Both the position numbers and the translations under genes were made by a program. A DNA stretch of 64,000 nucleotides, from contig CM074806.1 in assembly GCA_037447605.1 (NCBI GenBank), forward strand, positions 4,135,755 to 4,199,754. Reading direction: 5' to 3'. Source of the stretch: Zygnema circumcarinatum. Taxonomy: Eukaryota; Streptophyta; Zygnematophyceae; Zygnematales; Zygnemataceae. Positions 12,041 to 23,582 of this stretch are shown piece after piece. The notes under the pieces are model-generated. The model did no database searches. It saw nothing but the letters and a program-made list of their open reading frames with translations, and was not told the DNA's origin. Each line of letters opens with the position of its first letter. Positions within the stretch are counted from its first letter, which is position 1.

Positions 12041-12210
12041 GACACGCCACGTGAACATGCGGTACACGTGGCAAAATTTTATTGGCTTTGCTTACAATAG
12101 GGAGAAAACAAATTTCGGGATGCGATTGCGAAGGCCCCCGTCGACGCAAGTGCCACGTGGCATCTTGAAATTGTGTCACGTGTCTTGGGATCTCATGCCA
12201 CGTAGATGCC
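12040..12210. promoter_or_regulatory. G-box cluster upstream of RPA1
   Basis: CACGTG-core words lie at about 12047 and 12064, the perfect palindrome GCCACGTGGC lies at 12152-12161, and a further CACGTG word is near 12177. CCAAT/ATTGG words are interspersed (12033, 12080). CACGTG is the core bound by plant bZIP and bHLH factors; that this is the RPA1 promoter is inferred from position. Confidence 0.6.
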
Positions 12211-12567
12211 ATGTAGGATGACCAAGGAACTTCACGGGAGTCTCGAGTACGACAAGATTGCCGTACACAACGTGAACTGACGGCCAGATTTCCACTATAC
12301 CAAATTTGTTGGTGGGATCGTTACAGGCTTCAAAAAATATATTTTCTTTTTGGGTCAATACAACATCACTGGAAAATTCACACATTTTTTTTTTTTTTTT
12401 CTTCAAAAACTTCATCTATCTAGTACTTCACCCACCCCAAATCACAGAACCGAAGTACCAATATTTATAAAAATAAAAATAAAAATAAATTGACCACTTT
12501 ACAATGAAAGGCAAAACGAAATTGTAAACTAAAGTAAAGAAGACGGAATGGCCCCACCCCCACAGCC
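12211..12567. other. Intergenic stretch between RPA1 promoter and MATE 3' end
   Basis: AT-rich sequence with a 16-T run near 12384 and an AAATA-rich segment at 12465-12490. No coding exon is seen; it probably contains the 3' UTR of the minus-strand MATE gene. Confidence 0.45.
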
Positions 12568-14512
12568 CTAAAGCTCATCCATGGCGCCATCCCCCAGCAA
12601 GTGCGAACCCTCCCTCCACGGGAAGGCCTCCCCCCCCGGCCCCATCTCCTCCCTCTCCTCCACCTCCACCCCCTCCCCCTCCCCCTCCCCCATAGTCAGC
12701 TCCTTGGCCCTCTGCGCCTCCACCAGCCAATCAGTTCGCAGCACCGCCGTGAGTGCCAGCACAGCGCAGGCAGTTTGAGCCACAGCGAGCCCCCCCCATA
12801 GCCCCACACTGTCAAGCCGAAATGCAAACCCTAACACCATAGCGGAGGGAACTCCCAGCATATAGAACGCCCCAAAGTAGATATTGGCAGCTACTCCCGG
12901 CCTAGCGATGCCTCGCAGAACCCCACAAGCTGCTGCCTGTATGCAGTTTCCGAGCTGTGAGAGGCCGCACACTGGGAGAGTTAGAGCCACTTGCGAGAGC
13001 ACGTGCTTGTCGTTTGTAAGGAGACGGCCCCACTCCCTCCGGAAGGCAGTGAAGGATGTGAGTCCAAGGAGGGAGCTGGTAGTGGCACACCCCAAAGCAA
13101 CTAGGGTCGCTAGGCGAGCCATAGCCGGCCGGTTTGCTCCGAGTTCATTGCCGACACGTGTGGCGAGAGAGCTGCCAATGGCCCATGGAAGCATGGAGAA
13201 GATGGCGGAGATGTTCTCCACTAGGGCCATGGTGGAGACCTCCTGGGCGGGGTCCGGCAGCAAACCAGCAAAAATGAGTACAATTTCGTAGCACCACCAC
13301 TCGAGGCAGATTCCGAGGCAGGAGGGCAAAGCCAGTTTGAGCAGAGGGAGCCAATCCTGCAATGACAGCAAGTAATCAAATGAGCTACAGTTTAAGATCG
13401 TTGGTATTAGTTAGAGAAGTGGAACTTGGAGTGGCTTTGTCGGATAAGTGCAGGCACCTGAAAAAGGGCAGCAGAGAGGCCTGGCCAAGTCCTGCTGTAT
13501 ACTCCCGATCGCCATATATAGACAAGCATGAAAAGCACCATGTTGAGTGTGGTCCAAGCAGAGGCGAGAGCGCATCCTGCGACTTTGAGGTTGAGGAGAG
13601 AGACAAGAAGGTAGTTAAGGGGCAGATGCAGGGCCAGGGCCAGAGCTGCACATAGCATTAGGGCTTGCGTGATGCGTTGAGATCGTAGAAAAGCTCGTAG
13701 GGGTTGGAGGAGAGATGTGATAACGAGTTCGGGAAGAGAAAGGAGCAAATAGTACTGTGCCATTTTTGCGATTCGACGATCCTGTCCGCATAGAATGAGG
13801 AGGCGTTCCTGGAAGAGCCATAGAGCTGAAATGGGAATGCAGGCGAGGAGATTAAGAAGGATGGCTCGCTGAAGGAGAAGGCCCATCACTTTGTAGCGCC
13901 GTGCACCAAAGGACTGAGAAAGGAGAGGATCAAGGCCGCTGGAAAGCCCGAAAATAAAGGAATGGCCCGTCACATTTGCGAAGCTGATGGCCATGGCTCC
14001 GCCAGAGAGTTGAAGACCACCGAGGTGACCCAAAAAGGACATGGAGATGATGGTTCGAGCCATCCAAAGGAGGTTCATTCCGAGGATAGGAAGGCCGAGT
14101 CGAGCGAGACGACGCAGCTCTGCAATGACCTGTTTGGAAAGGTTCAGAGGTCAAGGAAAAAAGTGGAATTGCGATTGGCACTTCTCCGATGTGTAGGGTT
14201 TAGAAATCTGACTCCAACACAACCGGCATCCTTACGGTCCTTTCAAAAGCGATAATTGTTCTTAACATACTTATAGAGGAAGATGATTACACTCACCTCT
14301 CGAAAAGTGGGCCATGCCTCGAGAGAGGCCAATTGATGATGCGAGTCTTCATCCTCAAGGTCCTGGTTATCCGCTTCGCTGACATCAGCAGCGCCAAGTT
14401 CCCCTTCTCCCCCTTCCACCAGAGCCCAAGGCTCCTTGCGACGCGTGTCCTTGGTTGGGGTCAGAGCTCTCATTGAGCTGGAATATTGCAGAGCATAGCC
14501 TTTAGCAGCCAT
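12568..14512 (-). CDS. MATE family transporter (plant DTX type)
   Basis: Integral membrane cation antiporter of the multidrug and toxic compound extrusion family. Exons: 14512-14297, 14129-13458 and 13356-12568, with both introns phase 0, giving 558 aa. A hydrophilic acidic N-terminus is followed by the two six-helix halves. Family hallmarks are visible: LPILGMNLLWMARTIISMSF and HLGGLQLSGGAMAISFANVT in the first half, GLDPLLSQSFGARRY, RSQRITQALMLCAALALALH in the middle, and LEWWCYEIVLIFAGLL plus STRVGNELGA-like ATRVGNELGANRPAMARLA in the second half. The pattern is closest to the plant DTX48-51 group. The C-terminal tail is Glu/Gly-rich. An acceptor-like TTTTTCAG just upstream of the ATG suggests a 5' UTR intron. 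The substrate cannot be told from sequence. Confidence 0.93.
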
Positions 14513-15240
14513 TTGCAAGGTATGCTGAAAAAGTAACAAAAAAGAAAGGGGACAGAGACTATCGGAATCAGTCTTCAAAGCAGATGTGGAGCGCAAAAAA
14601 ATTCACGCTGCAGCAGAAAATAAGAACCGAAATGCACGCGCACTTCCATTGTTCAAATGAGAGAGAGAGGGGACGGCAGAGGAGAAATGAGGGAGAGAGG
14701 GATGGAGGGAGGGAGGGAGAGAGAGGGAGGGAGGGAGGGCATATCGTTTCTTCTAACCTGAGTGCGCCCCTTGTGTTCAATAGCAATATCCTTCGCCTAA
14801 CGTGATCCTGCTCCGAAACTATCTCTGAATAGTTGGCGGCTGCTGCGTTGCTAGAAGAAGCAGTTTTGAAATGATCCGCAGATTCACAAGTGAATATTTC
14901 ACTTCATAAGGGAGGCGAAGTGTAGCATAGCCTTCCAAATCACGAAAGACAGATGGCACCATATTTTCCTGTGACACTTCTTTTTGGATCTTCCTTTTCA
15001 GAGAATGATCTGGCAATTGAAGGCGGGAGAGAAGAGATAGGGGATAGAGTAAGGAGAGGAGAGAGACGATAGAGGCGCGAGGCCGAAGGAGAGCAGGCGA
15101 GCGCACTTCCACTATTCCCTATGGCACCTTCCTCATCCCAGGCGCGCATTGCAGGGCAGGAGCTCCTCAAGCAGCCGCCATGGCTGCCAGCGGAGCTCCT
15201 GCCTCCCTCACCGCTCATGGCCGCCCGGGAGTTGGTAGAG
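14513..15240. other. 5' leader region of the MATE gene
   Basis: Lies upstream of the MATE start on the minus strand. It holds a GA-rich tract (14658-14740, CT on the MATE sense strand) and short minus-strand frames (one ending at 14819, one at 14940) without family resemblance. I read it as 5' UTR with a possible leader intron rather than a separate gene. Confidence 0.4.
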
Positions 15241-15645
15241 AGACAAGGCGTTGCCACGTGTCGCGCAGCGCAGCGAGGGTGGGAACCAAACCCTAAAAAG
15301 GAGCAACTCCCTCTCTTTGCGTTTGCCGTTCCATGCTGTTGCCAACCAAACCCTAACTGCGGAACAGGGGAATCGAGTTCAGTTCCAGTGTAGTTCAGCG
15401 CAGTTAGAAATATTCGAAACGCAACTGAAACATGGAACCGTACGGACATGGCAGTGCGGCCAGCTGGCTCCCCCTTGCACGCTACGAAGGGATTCCTTGT
15501 TTTCGGAAAAGACAAAATGCCACGTGGCAACAGACGATCAGCCACGTCGGCAGGAGTGGACACGTGGCAGATTCTAACTGGAAGTTCGCTCCCGGAAAAG
15601 GCCACGTGGCAGTCCCTTCTGCAGCTACGGACACGTGGCAGTGAA
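15240..15645. promoter_or_regulatory. G-box cluster in the divergent MATE / prolyl 4-hydroxylase region
   Basis: Perfect GCCACGTGGC palindromes lie at 15519-15528 and 15601-15610, with CACGTGGCA or GCCACGT variants near 15253, 15541, 15560 and 15630. The cluster sits between divergent genes. Confidence 0.6.
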
Positions 15646-15659
15646 TTGGGCCTCCCCCT

Positions 15660-16150
15660 ATCGCAGTCTCTGAACCCTGATTTTTATTCCTTACTCTGTT
15701 CCTGAACCCTAATTCTCGAACAAATCGTGAACTCTGAAAGACCTTCATAGCTGTGATTTCAAATCTCGACCCTGAACCCTGACCTGATCCTAAACGCCAC
15801 ACTTCTGAACCCGTGTAGATTCCTGAACCCTGAACCCCAATCCTAAATCCTTATCTACAGGCCCGGACGCTGAGCCCTTGCCCTTATCGCTTGTCCTAAA
15901 CGTAAAACCCTAATCCTGGATCCCACTTTGAAATCTAACCTGAAGCCTGAACTCAAACTCTTGGGTTAACTCTGAACCCTAAAACCCAGGCTCTTCACCT
16001 TGAAAAATTCATTCTTTCCAAAAAAGAAAAAAAAAAACCCTTAACCCCTCATGCCTAAAACTAAACCTTGAACTTTTGGACTCTTTCGAACCCTCACACC
16101 TAAACCTTAAACCCTAACCCCTCAATCCTAACCCTGTAGCCTCCTAAACC
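15660..16150. repeat. Degenerate telomere-like CCTGAACCCTAA sequence
   Basis: Many scattered CCCTAA, CCCTGA and AACCCT words without a strict period fill the region upstream of the prolyl 4-hydroxylase gene. It resembles decayed interstitial telomeric sequence on the strand opposite to the array at 16447-16735. No gene seen. Confidence 0.6.
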
Positions 16151-16171
16151 CTACAAGCTTGGAGAGCAGCC

Positions 16172-18178
16172 ATGGCGCGATGGCTGGCCACTCCCATGGC
16201 GCTGGTGCTGATGGTGTTCACAGCGTGCGTGCTGTTGCTGCATTCGCTCTTTCAAGAGGCGGACATGGCGGCGGCTCCACTGCTGGGAGGGAGAGGGAGA
16301 GGGAGTGGGAGAGGGCAGAGGAAGGAGGACCTCATGGAGGAGAGGAAGGTGTTGGCCATGGCCTCACTGCAGCTCGGACGCAGAGTGCAAGTGAGGAGGC
16401 TCCTCCTTCCTGCTTTCAGGGCTAAAAGGAGGTGGGCTCGGTGTCAGGGTTAGGTTTAGGGTTAGGGTTAGGGTTAGGGTTAGGGTTAGGGTTAGGGTTA
16501 GGGTTAGGGTTAGGGTTAGTGTTAGGGTTAGGGTTAGGGTTAGGGTTAGGGTTAGGGTTAGGGTTAGGGTTTAGGGTTTAGGGTTTAGGGGTTAGGGGTT
16601 AGGGGTTAGGGGTTAGGGGTTAGGGGTTAGGGGTTAGGGTTTAGGGTTTAGGGTTTAGGCTTTAGGGTTTAGGGTTTAGGCTTTAGGGTTTAGCGTTTAG
16701 CGTTTAGGGTTTAGGGTTTAGGGTTTAGGGTTAAGATTCCCTTCGTAATGGCGAGTGAAAATTTAGGGAAGGGATCCGGGGTTAAGGTTGAGAAAAGGAT
16801 TAGGGTTAAGGTTGGGCTTGGCGTTTGGTTTTATTGTTAGGGTTGGGAATGGAGTTGGGGTTGGGGTTTGGGTTACGGTTGGGGTTTAAGGCTGGTGAGG
16901 GGTTGGGGTTGGGGTTAGAATTAAGGTTACGGTTAGTGTTAGGGTAAGGGTTAGGGAAGGTAAAGGTAAAGCCGGGATTTGTGCAAGTTTGAGTTTTAAT
17001 CCTAAGATTTGGGTCTGTGGCAATGGTTTAGAGTAGACGTTCTTGTATTGCGCATTTGGGTTTAGTGGGTTAAAAATTACCCTATGTTTGGGTTTAGTGT
17101 TCACAAACTTGGGTCTCTCACTCTCTCTTTGAAAAGTGGCATTCAAGCATATGACAAGCTTCACTGTACTGAACTTTGAAAAGAACCCTGATTGGTTCCT
17201 TCTCTCCGCTTTTGCAGCTTTCTGAATCAGGGCCTTCAGAAAATCAAGAAGATGCTAGATTGCGCAGTGGATTAATTCGGTAAGGTTGTATAACCCGGCA
17301 TTAACTTGCTTTCACCATTCAATGCAATGATTAATTATAGTCCCTCAAAAGAAGCCTCTTGGAGTATTGCCTCATTAGTGCCCAACCCGTTCACGTGAAC
17401 CATTTTGTCTGCAGACCGAAAGTGTTGAGCTGGGAGCCAAAGGTGGTCCAATTCGACAATTTTTTGTCTGATCACGAGTGCGAACACCTCATAGGTTTGG
17501 CAAAAGACCAACTGCTGCCCTCCACCGTCATTGATGAGAAAACGGGCCTATCAGTGGCTGACAGCTGGCGCAGCAGTAGTGGCTGTTTTCTGAGTGATCA
17601 GGAGGAGAAGTCACCCATTGTGGCCGGCATCCTTCACCGGATCAGCACCTACTCGTATGTGCCGGTAGAGAATGGAGAACCCATGCAGGTATACCCTCAC
17701 TCTCTGCCCGCCCTCACCTCCCTCTCTCTCCCTTCTCCTCTTCTTTTTCGACTCTTCTTCTACCCCTCCCCCTCTAGTCTACCATCACGTGCGAACCCTG
17801 ATTCTTCCCTCCTACCACTCACCACAGATCTTGCGATACCGTAATGGTGAAGCCTACAAACCGCACGAAGACTACATCGACCCCCCCGCTGACTCTCCCC
17901 CAGGGGGCGAGAGAGTCATAACCTTCCTCCTCTACCTCACGGGAGACATAGTTGGAGGGGAGACATGGTTCCCAAATGCCACGGGAACTTGCCAATGTGG
18001 GGGAGCCTCCGAAGCGGGGCTCTCAGTGCAGCCCAAAAGGGGGCGAGCCCTCATGTTCTTCAACATGAGGTTTGATGGGGGTCCGGACCCCGTGGCAATG
18101 CATGCCGGATGTCAAGTGCTGGAGGGGGAAAAGTGGTCGGCTACAAAGTGGCTCCTCACGGAGCCATGGCCCGAGTAA
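16172..18178 (+). CDS. Prolyl 4-hydroxylase (2OG-Fe(II) dioxygenase)
   Basis: Hydroxylates peptidyl proline (extensins, AGPs and similar secreted proteins in plants) using Fe(II), 2-oxoglutarate and O2. Exons: 16172-16390, 17218-17279, 17415-17688 and 17828-18178; phases 0, 2 and 0 close exactly to 301 aa, the usual plant length. Residues about 7-27 form a type II signal anchor (TPMALVLMVFTACVLLLHSL), placing the enzyme in the ER/Golgi lumen. The catalytic domain starts near WEPKVVQFDNFLSDHECEHL. Iron ligands are the H and D of KPHEDYID and the H of AMHAGC; the 2-oxoglutarate-binding lysine lies ten residues after that histidine in GEKWSATKW. Intron 1 (827 bp) contains a large telomere-type array. 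Confidence 0.95.
16447..16735 (+). repeat. Interstitial telomeric repeat array, mixed TTAGGG / TTTAGGG / TTAGGGG
   Basis: Begins with about 18 TTAGGG hexamers, passes to TTTAGGG heptamers, then TTAGGGG heptamers, then TTTAGGG again with TTTAGGC and TTTAGCG variants. The G-rich strand is the + strand. The array lies wholly within intron 1 of the prolyl 4-hydroxylase gene and is flanked by degenerate GGGTTGGG sequence to about 16960, so it is not a chromosome end. Confidence 0.95.
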
Positions 18179-18460
18179 CAGTGCTTAAGATGAGGGGGAA
18201 AGGCTTTAAGGGCTTAAGAGTTGAAGGGCTTAAGGGTATTTATGGTTAGGGTAATCGGGCGCAATCAGGAGAAATGGTGAACTCGTATTGGGTTCAAGTC
18301 GCGGTCTGGCAAGGGATGGGGTCTCGTTGATGATAATTGTTGGTTGATTGGATTAATTTTTTGATGGAAATTATAATTTATAGTTTAGTCCAGGTCGTAG
18401 AAGTGTAAGCGTATTAGGGTGCGTTGGGTGAGGTTTTTTTGGAAGTTAGTTTCATGTCAT
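18179..18460. other. 3' flank of the prolyl 4-hydroxylase gene
   Basis: Contains imperfect repeats of a GGCTTAAG word (18205-18235). No gene seen; probably 3' UTR. Confidence 0.4.
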
Positions 18461-18462
18461 TA

Positions 18463-18595
18463 GGGGGTGTCAGACTTCACGAAATCTTACGAACAAGGAA
18501 GCTTCGGTAATACTCCGCCGCAGCAAAACTGCGATGTCAAAGGAGTACTCGTTCTGGTCTCAAACTTACGAACAACAAAAAAGTCTGACACTCCC
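18463..18595. mobile_element. MITE copy 1 (TIR GGGGGTGTCAGACTT, TA target duplication)
   Basis: Left terminus GGGGGTGTCAGACTT at 18463-18477 and right terminus AAGTCTGACACTCCC at 18581-18595 are inverted with one mismatch, flanked by TA at 18461-18462 and 18596-18597. Internal words TACTCCGCCGCA, GGAGTACTCGTTCTG and AAACTTACGAA are shared with the second copy at 29312-29467. No coding capacity (133 bp). The TA duplication points to the Tc1/mariner (Stowaway-like) group by inference. Confidence 0.85.
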
Positions 18596-18597
18596 TA

Positions 18598-20213
18598 TTC
18601 AAAAAAACACTTTCAAGTACGTTTGCAGGGATGTTTGCTGCTAAAAAACTGGACTGCGCATAGCACACTCCCATCCTGCTTTCCGTGCTTGCTCCCTTAG
18701 GTCCCACATCCCCCCTTCTTAACACTCAGCCCTAAAAGGCCAAATTTAGTTGTCTGACCCTCACCCACACTCATGCCACTGGGAGGCCTCGCCATTGCAG
18801 CCGCTGCCTGAACTCGTCCCCACCGGCGACCCTCACCCTCCCTCAAATGGAGACCTGTTGGTCCCCCCCAACTTTCGCGAACTCTTAAGGAACACCGTCA
18901 CGGTGGGGACTGCAACGGTGACTTGCTGTCAACCTCGGTCATTGCCTAATGTCGAATTGAGAGTCTATCTATTCCGGTTGTTGTCTATTTGAAGACTTTC
19001 ATTTGTCGTTGGTTTTTGAAAACAGATCGAGATCCCAAATCCTTGAACCGTAACAAGCAACAAGCTCTGAATCACTTAGCACACCCTCTAGAGCGGTGAG
19101 TGGAGAAGGCAGAGAAAGGGTGGCAGCTCAAAGACTGGTGGAAAACACCGAGCATGGGAAACAAAAAAAGGATAATATTTCAGACATGAGATAGGATTTG
19201 TGAGAGTGTTTGTATGTGAGAGTGAGAGATGGCTTCAAATCTCAGACACACTATTCCCTGAAAGCATGCCGTAGCAGCCTTGCCCAAACCTTATCCCCGA
19301 AAAAATATAGAAATTCAGCTCGTAAAGCTGCTCATACTGTGAGCTTGAGTTCTCCATACAAAGGGATCCCCAAGGTTAAGGTTGGTACTGCCACCCAAAA
19401 AGAAGGGAAAAAAAAGGGGACTGTACCCAAATCAAACTGAGGACCTTTGCTGAATTATTACGAACAGAAAAAGGAAAAGGAGGAAAATACCGTGTTATGT
19501 GCTTCCATGTAAAAGTAGGGCGCCGCACTGCTGCTATAAAAGAGGTGTTTCAATACTCATCTGACATCACTATGGCAAGTCTCTGGGAAAGAAAGATTGA
19601 TCAAAATGTAAAAACTACCGGCGAAAGTCTACGTGAATAACTCGTGAAATCTCAAATCCTCTATGTACCTTCTCTACGTCCGCGTGGAAGCACCGTTTTA
19701 TAGCAGCTTTCAGGAACACCTATATACTAAAAATTGTGGAATGGGAATACCATGGAGGAGCCCCCTGCCGGATGGTGAGCGATTCCTGAAACATTCAATT
19801 GAAAGGCTAAACTGCCAGTGACAATACAAAATCTGCACATAAGCACATTGGATAAAACAGGAAAATAGTTAATCCTATCACTATACTATAGACCCATTGT
19901 TAAGGACTCGAAGCCCCACAAAACATGCCAATCCTGAATAGAACCTTTACCGTACAAATGTCCGAGCAGCCTTGCTTTGAATATAGACAGTGAATCTCAA
20001 CGAGTGGTGCATATCTATACCTAAAACAAATGTCCAAAGTTTAAATTCAACGCATAGAACAAGTCAGATCGTTCTTGGCACCGACACACTGCATTCAGCG
20101 GAAAAGATACCAAGATACCAAGTGAAAAAACAAACTTACCCGATATACCATTTGATTATTTGTAGTGATATGTAAGCGGTGCTGCTGTTGCCGCATTCTC
20201 TCCAATTGCTGCT
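18598..20213. other. Gene-free stretch between MITE copy 1 and HOS1-like gene
   Basis: About 1.6 kb of mixed composition with only short random open frames. No splice-supported coding exon or family motif was found. The right end probably contains the 3' UTR of the minus-strand HOS1-like gene. Confidence 0.4.
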
Positions 20214-23200
20214 TCAATGAAAACGATCTACCTTATTCCCGACGAGCTGGTGAGGAAAAACTGTAACATGCTGTTGCTCATTCCTCCCTGTACCCCAACT
20301 ACCAAACTTCATGCTGTCTCCATCTTGGATTTTCGACAGACTCTTGCTTGCGTTTGCCCGCCCTGAAACTCCATTTCCCACTCCCATGTTCAAAGGTGCA
20401 TCATGCTGAGAAGGACCAGCAGCATGCGGAAACTGCCTTTCCGAAACCCCATTCTCGAAAACTCCTGAAGTGGATCTTTCTGGGAGAGTGAGAAGATGGC
20501 TCTTTCCAGACATATAGCCACTAAAACCTGCTCCTCCATTAACTCCGTTGCCAGAAGTCAGCGTGCCTGCATGTGGGCCCTGCTCAGACATAGCAAACAT
20601 GCTATGCAACCTGAAGGGACTATTCTGCACTGCATTTCCAGCTTCAATAGCGGATATATCCTCAGTTGCATGTCTTGTGATCCTCTTATCTGTTAGCGGA
20701 GTCTTGTCTTGAAGTTGTCCAAACACCCCACCTCCCAAGTCCATATCCCCTTCTCCATACTGCAATCTACGGGCCATCACCGGGCTGGAGTTCATCTGAT
20801 CTCCGTTCCTTGACACTGTACGCATTCCAACATTCGGTTGCCGCAAAATCTCATTGAAGTGGCTAAATTCGGTTGAAATTCTCTGGGCACTTTCTGTAAA
20901 ATAAGTTCTCCGTTTATCAACAGATGGTGCCTCTGTTGGGGACGGCTGAGGCTGACCCAGCTCACCATATGATAATAAGTTTCCATCAGCTATGCCAGTT
21001 GAGACTGGTGGAAATGAAAAGGCGCTGGGTACGCCTTCGGAAAACAAGGGTGAGCTCGAAAAATATGATGATGAAGGAGGAGGACTTGGTATTGGCTCCG
21101 GAGATGGCCCCGGTTCCACAGATTCTGCCTCTTCCATGAGCATTTCTCTCTCCATGTCCAGTACGACACTTAAGGCAGAGCTCTGCATCAAAAAACAGCA
21201 ACAAAAACCAACGAAAAATGGGGCACGGGTTAGACGAACATCAGAAACATTCTTCGAGCAAATAAACACACTTTCAATTCACATGACAAGCATTCCACAC
21301 CTCGACCTTCTACACACTGGAAGGGCAAAAGTAAAAATACAATATTGCACTTGGATCGAGCTCACCATTAAAGAAGTACGCCGTTCTCTGATCTGGCGAA
21401 TTTGAGCCTTTTTCTGCTCATCCATCATAGAGCCCAGGCACGCATTTTCCACCTCGCACACCTTCCGATGTATGCGATACGCTTCCAGATACTGGTGACG
21501 CTGCAAACATAGCCCTGCCCGTCACTGTGACAAAACCCTATTTCAAGCATACACCCATATTTCACCTAAAGAAGGTCCACAATCTTTCCAGACCTTCCTT
21601 AAATCATTCCATACGTCTGAGAGACATAACAGGAAAAATAACATAATTTTTGGAACATAAAACAAGGACGAAGCAATTTCATTGAAAACAACCAACCAAA
21701 CACTGAGTAATTACAGTTGTAAAAAACAGAGCCAGCAAAACTTCAGAATAGCATTAGGAACACTACGAAGTAGAAAGCACACCTCAATATAGAACCCGAC
21801 AAGTAAGCTTCCTTCAGCTCCAGCAGGATCCTGCGCATTCCTTGCCAAGAAACAGGACTTGACGGCCTCCTGCTCTTCTGCACTCCACTGCAGAGCCAAT
21901 ATCCGTCTCGCCCGCGCCTTTCTTATGCAAAGCCAGCAAAACTCCCCCACCAATGTTTCCATCTGAATTCTCCAGTCAGCTTCAACTTCCTGTTCAGAAT
22001 TAGAAACAGTTTCCCATCCTCGCCCTCCTCCCCCTACTTTATTTCTCTCTCCTTTTGCCCTTTCTGTGTGTGCTCGCTGGTACAAGAAGGCTTCTCCCAA
22101 GAGGTCGGAATCGACCAAGACTCGAACTGCAGTCACAGATTCTTGTAGTGATGGAAGACTCGTCCATGTACTTGGAACGGAAAGTTGCTGATTACAGTGG
22201 AAAAGACTTAAGGCTACTTGCGTCTGCTGCCTCTCCAGCAAGACTCTCGCCACCCGAGGATGGGTCACTCTGTGGAAGTAATTCAGTTGTTCGCATGCCT
22301 CCTGCAAGACCCAATTCACATCACATGGTAAACCTAATATTTCAGAGTGGTTCATGTGTAAGGGTTTCAGGAAACGTTGAACTACAAAGAAGTTTAGGGG
22401 TTTTGCAAGGGTTCGTCAGGTCCGAACTATTCACCTTTAGTGCATCCGAACTGTCATCATCGAGTAGAAAGAATATGAAAGTCTCCAATTCAACATTTTT
22501 GGGAATGCTGAAAGTCTTCACGTAATCGTCTATGACAGGTTTCCACTGATTGTTAGAGGGATTCCATAAACGGTCAAAAAGGTAATATAGAAACTGCAAA
22601 ATGGTCAAGGACGATACTCTAGGAAGGCAAAAGACCCCAATCAGCATATTTTCCCCACACATTGCATCAAAGCTGCAACAAAAAAAAAATCCAAGAGTAA
22701 ATCTGCAAGGAAGGAAAAAAAGTGGGAATAATGAGGTGTAATAAAAAGAAAACAAACGCATTCATACATACACATGTATACGTGAGTGTATACATGCCTT
22801 GTCTCACTGACGAACATTGACTGTTAAGGATACAATTGCCTCCTTAGCGAAAAAGAGGTGGGATGCTCCATCCAAGAAAAGGCTGTCAACAGCCGTCCGA
22901 ACACTGTCTGGAGGATAGGCACTTCCAGTTGCTCCAAAAAGCTTCTTCTCTGACGTTTTCCCAAAGGCTGTGCTTGTCACACCACCCTGTCGCAACGATT
23001 CCAAATCAAAAGTATCTGCTCCAAAATCTGGCGCACTAGTAGCAATTTCTGTCTGAAGATGTATCAACGCTTCTTCAATGAACAGATTTATGGAGGGCTT
23101 TCCGCCCAACTGTCCGGTGCCTACAATGTAATCGGGCCAAGTCCTCTCCAATGCAGCTTGCTTTCTTTGCCTGAACGCTACTCTCCATTTGCTAAAGTCT

Positions 23201-23550
23201 GCAAATCTGTGTGAAACGGCTTCAACAAATCTGTTTCGGGCCAACCAAAGCATGATTTGAAGGTGCTGCAGCAAAGATCGCGGCATACGATGGTCGTCAA
23301 AAGTCACAACAAAAAAGCGAACCATGCAAAAACGGACAAAATCTTGAACTGGTCAATGGCGCGTTTAGATCACATCTCCACAGAAACGCTCATGTTTTTA
23401 AATTCAATCACGGCCGAGAAACAATGAACTCAGCCTATTTGCAGCGCCAATATTGAACAGACGCCGATCCAGGTTACAAGAATGAGCAAAAAAAGTCTAA
23501 AACAAATACAGGGTAACAAGGGGGGGGGGGGGGGGGGGGGNNNNNNNNNN

Positions 23551-23582
<32 letters not shown>

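Noticed and set aside
11454-12212. 252-codon minus-strand frame extending RPA1 upstream
   Set aside because: Upstream of residue MEVTPKLKE it is low-complexity translation of GAGA repeats and promoter G-boxes, with no OB-fold resemblance.
12176-12415. 79-codon minus-strand frame as a possible missing RPA1 DBD-F exon
   Set aside because: Its sequence does not show the DBD-F pattern and it is not bounded by convincing splice sites.
14819-15605. Minus-strand frames of 97 and 221 codons upstream of the MATE gene
   Set aside because: No family resemblance, they overlap a G-box cluster and are better explained as 5' leader and promoter.
16447-16735. True chromosome end
   Set aside because: Coding exons of one gene lie on both sides of the array, so it is interstitial.
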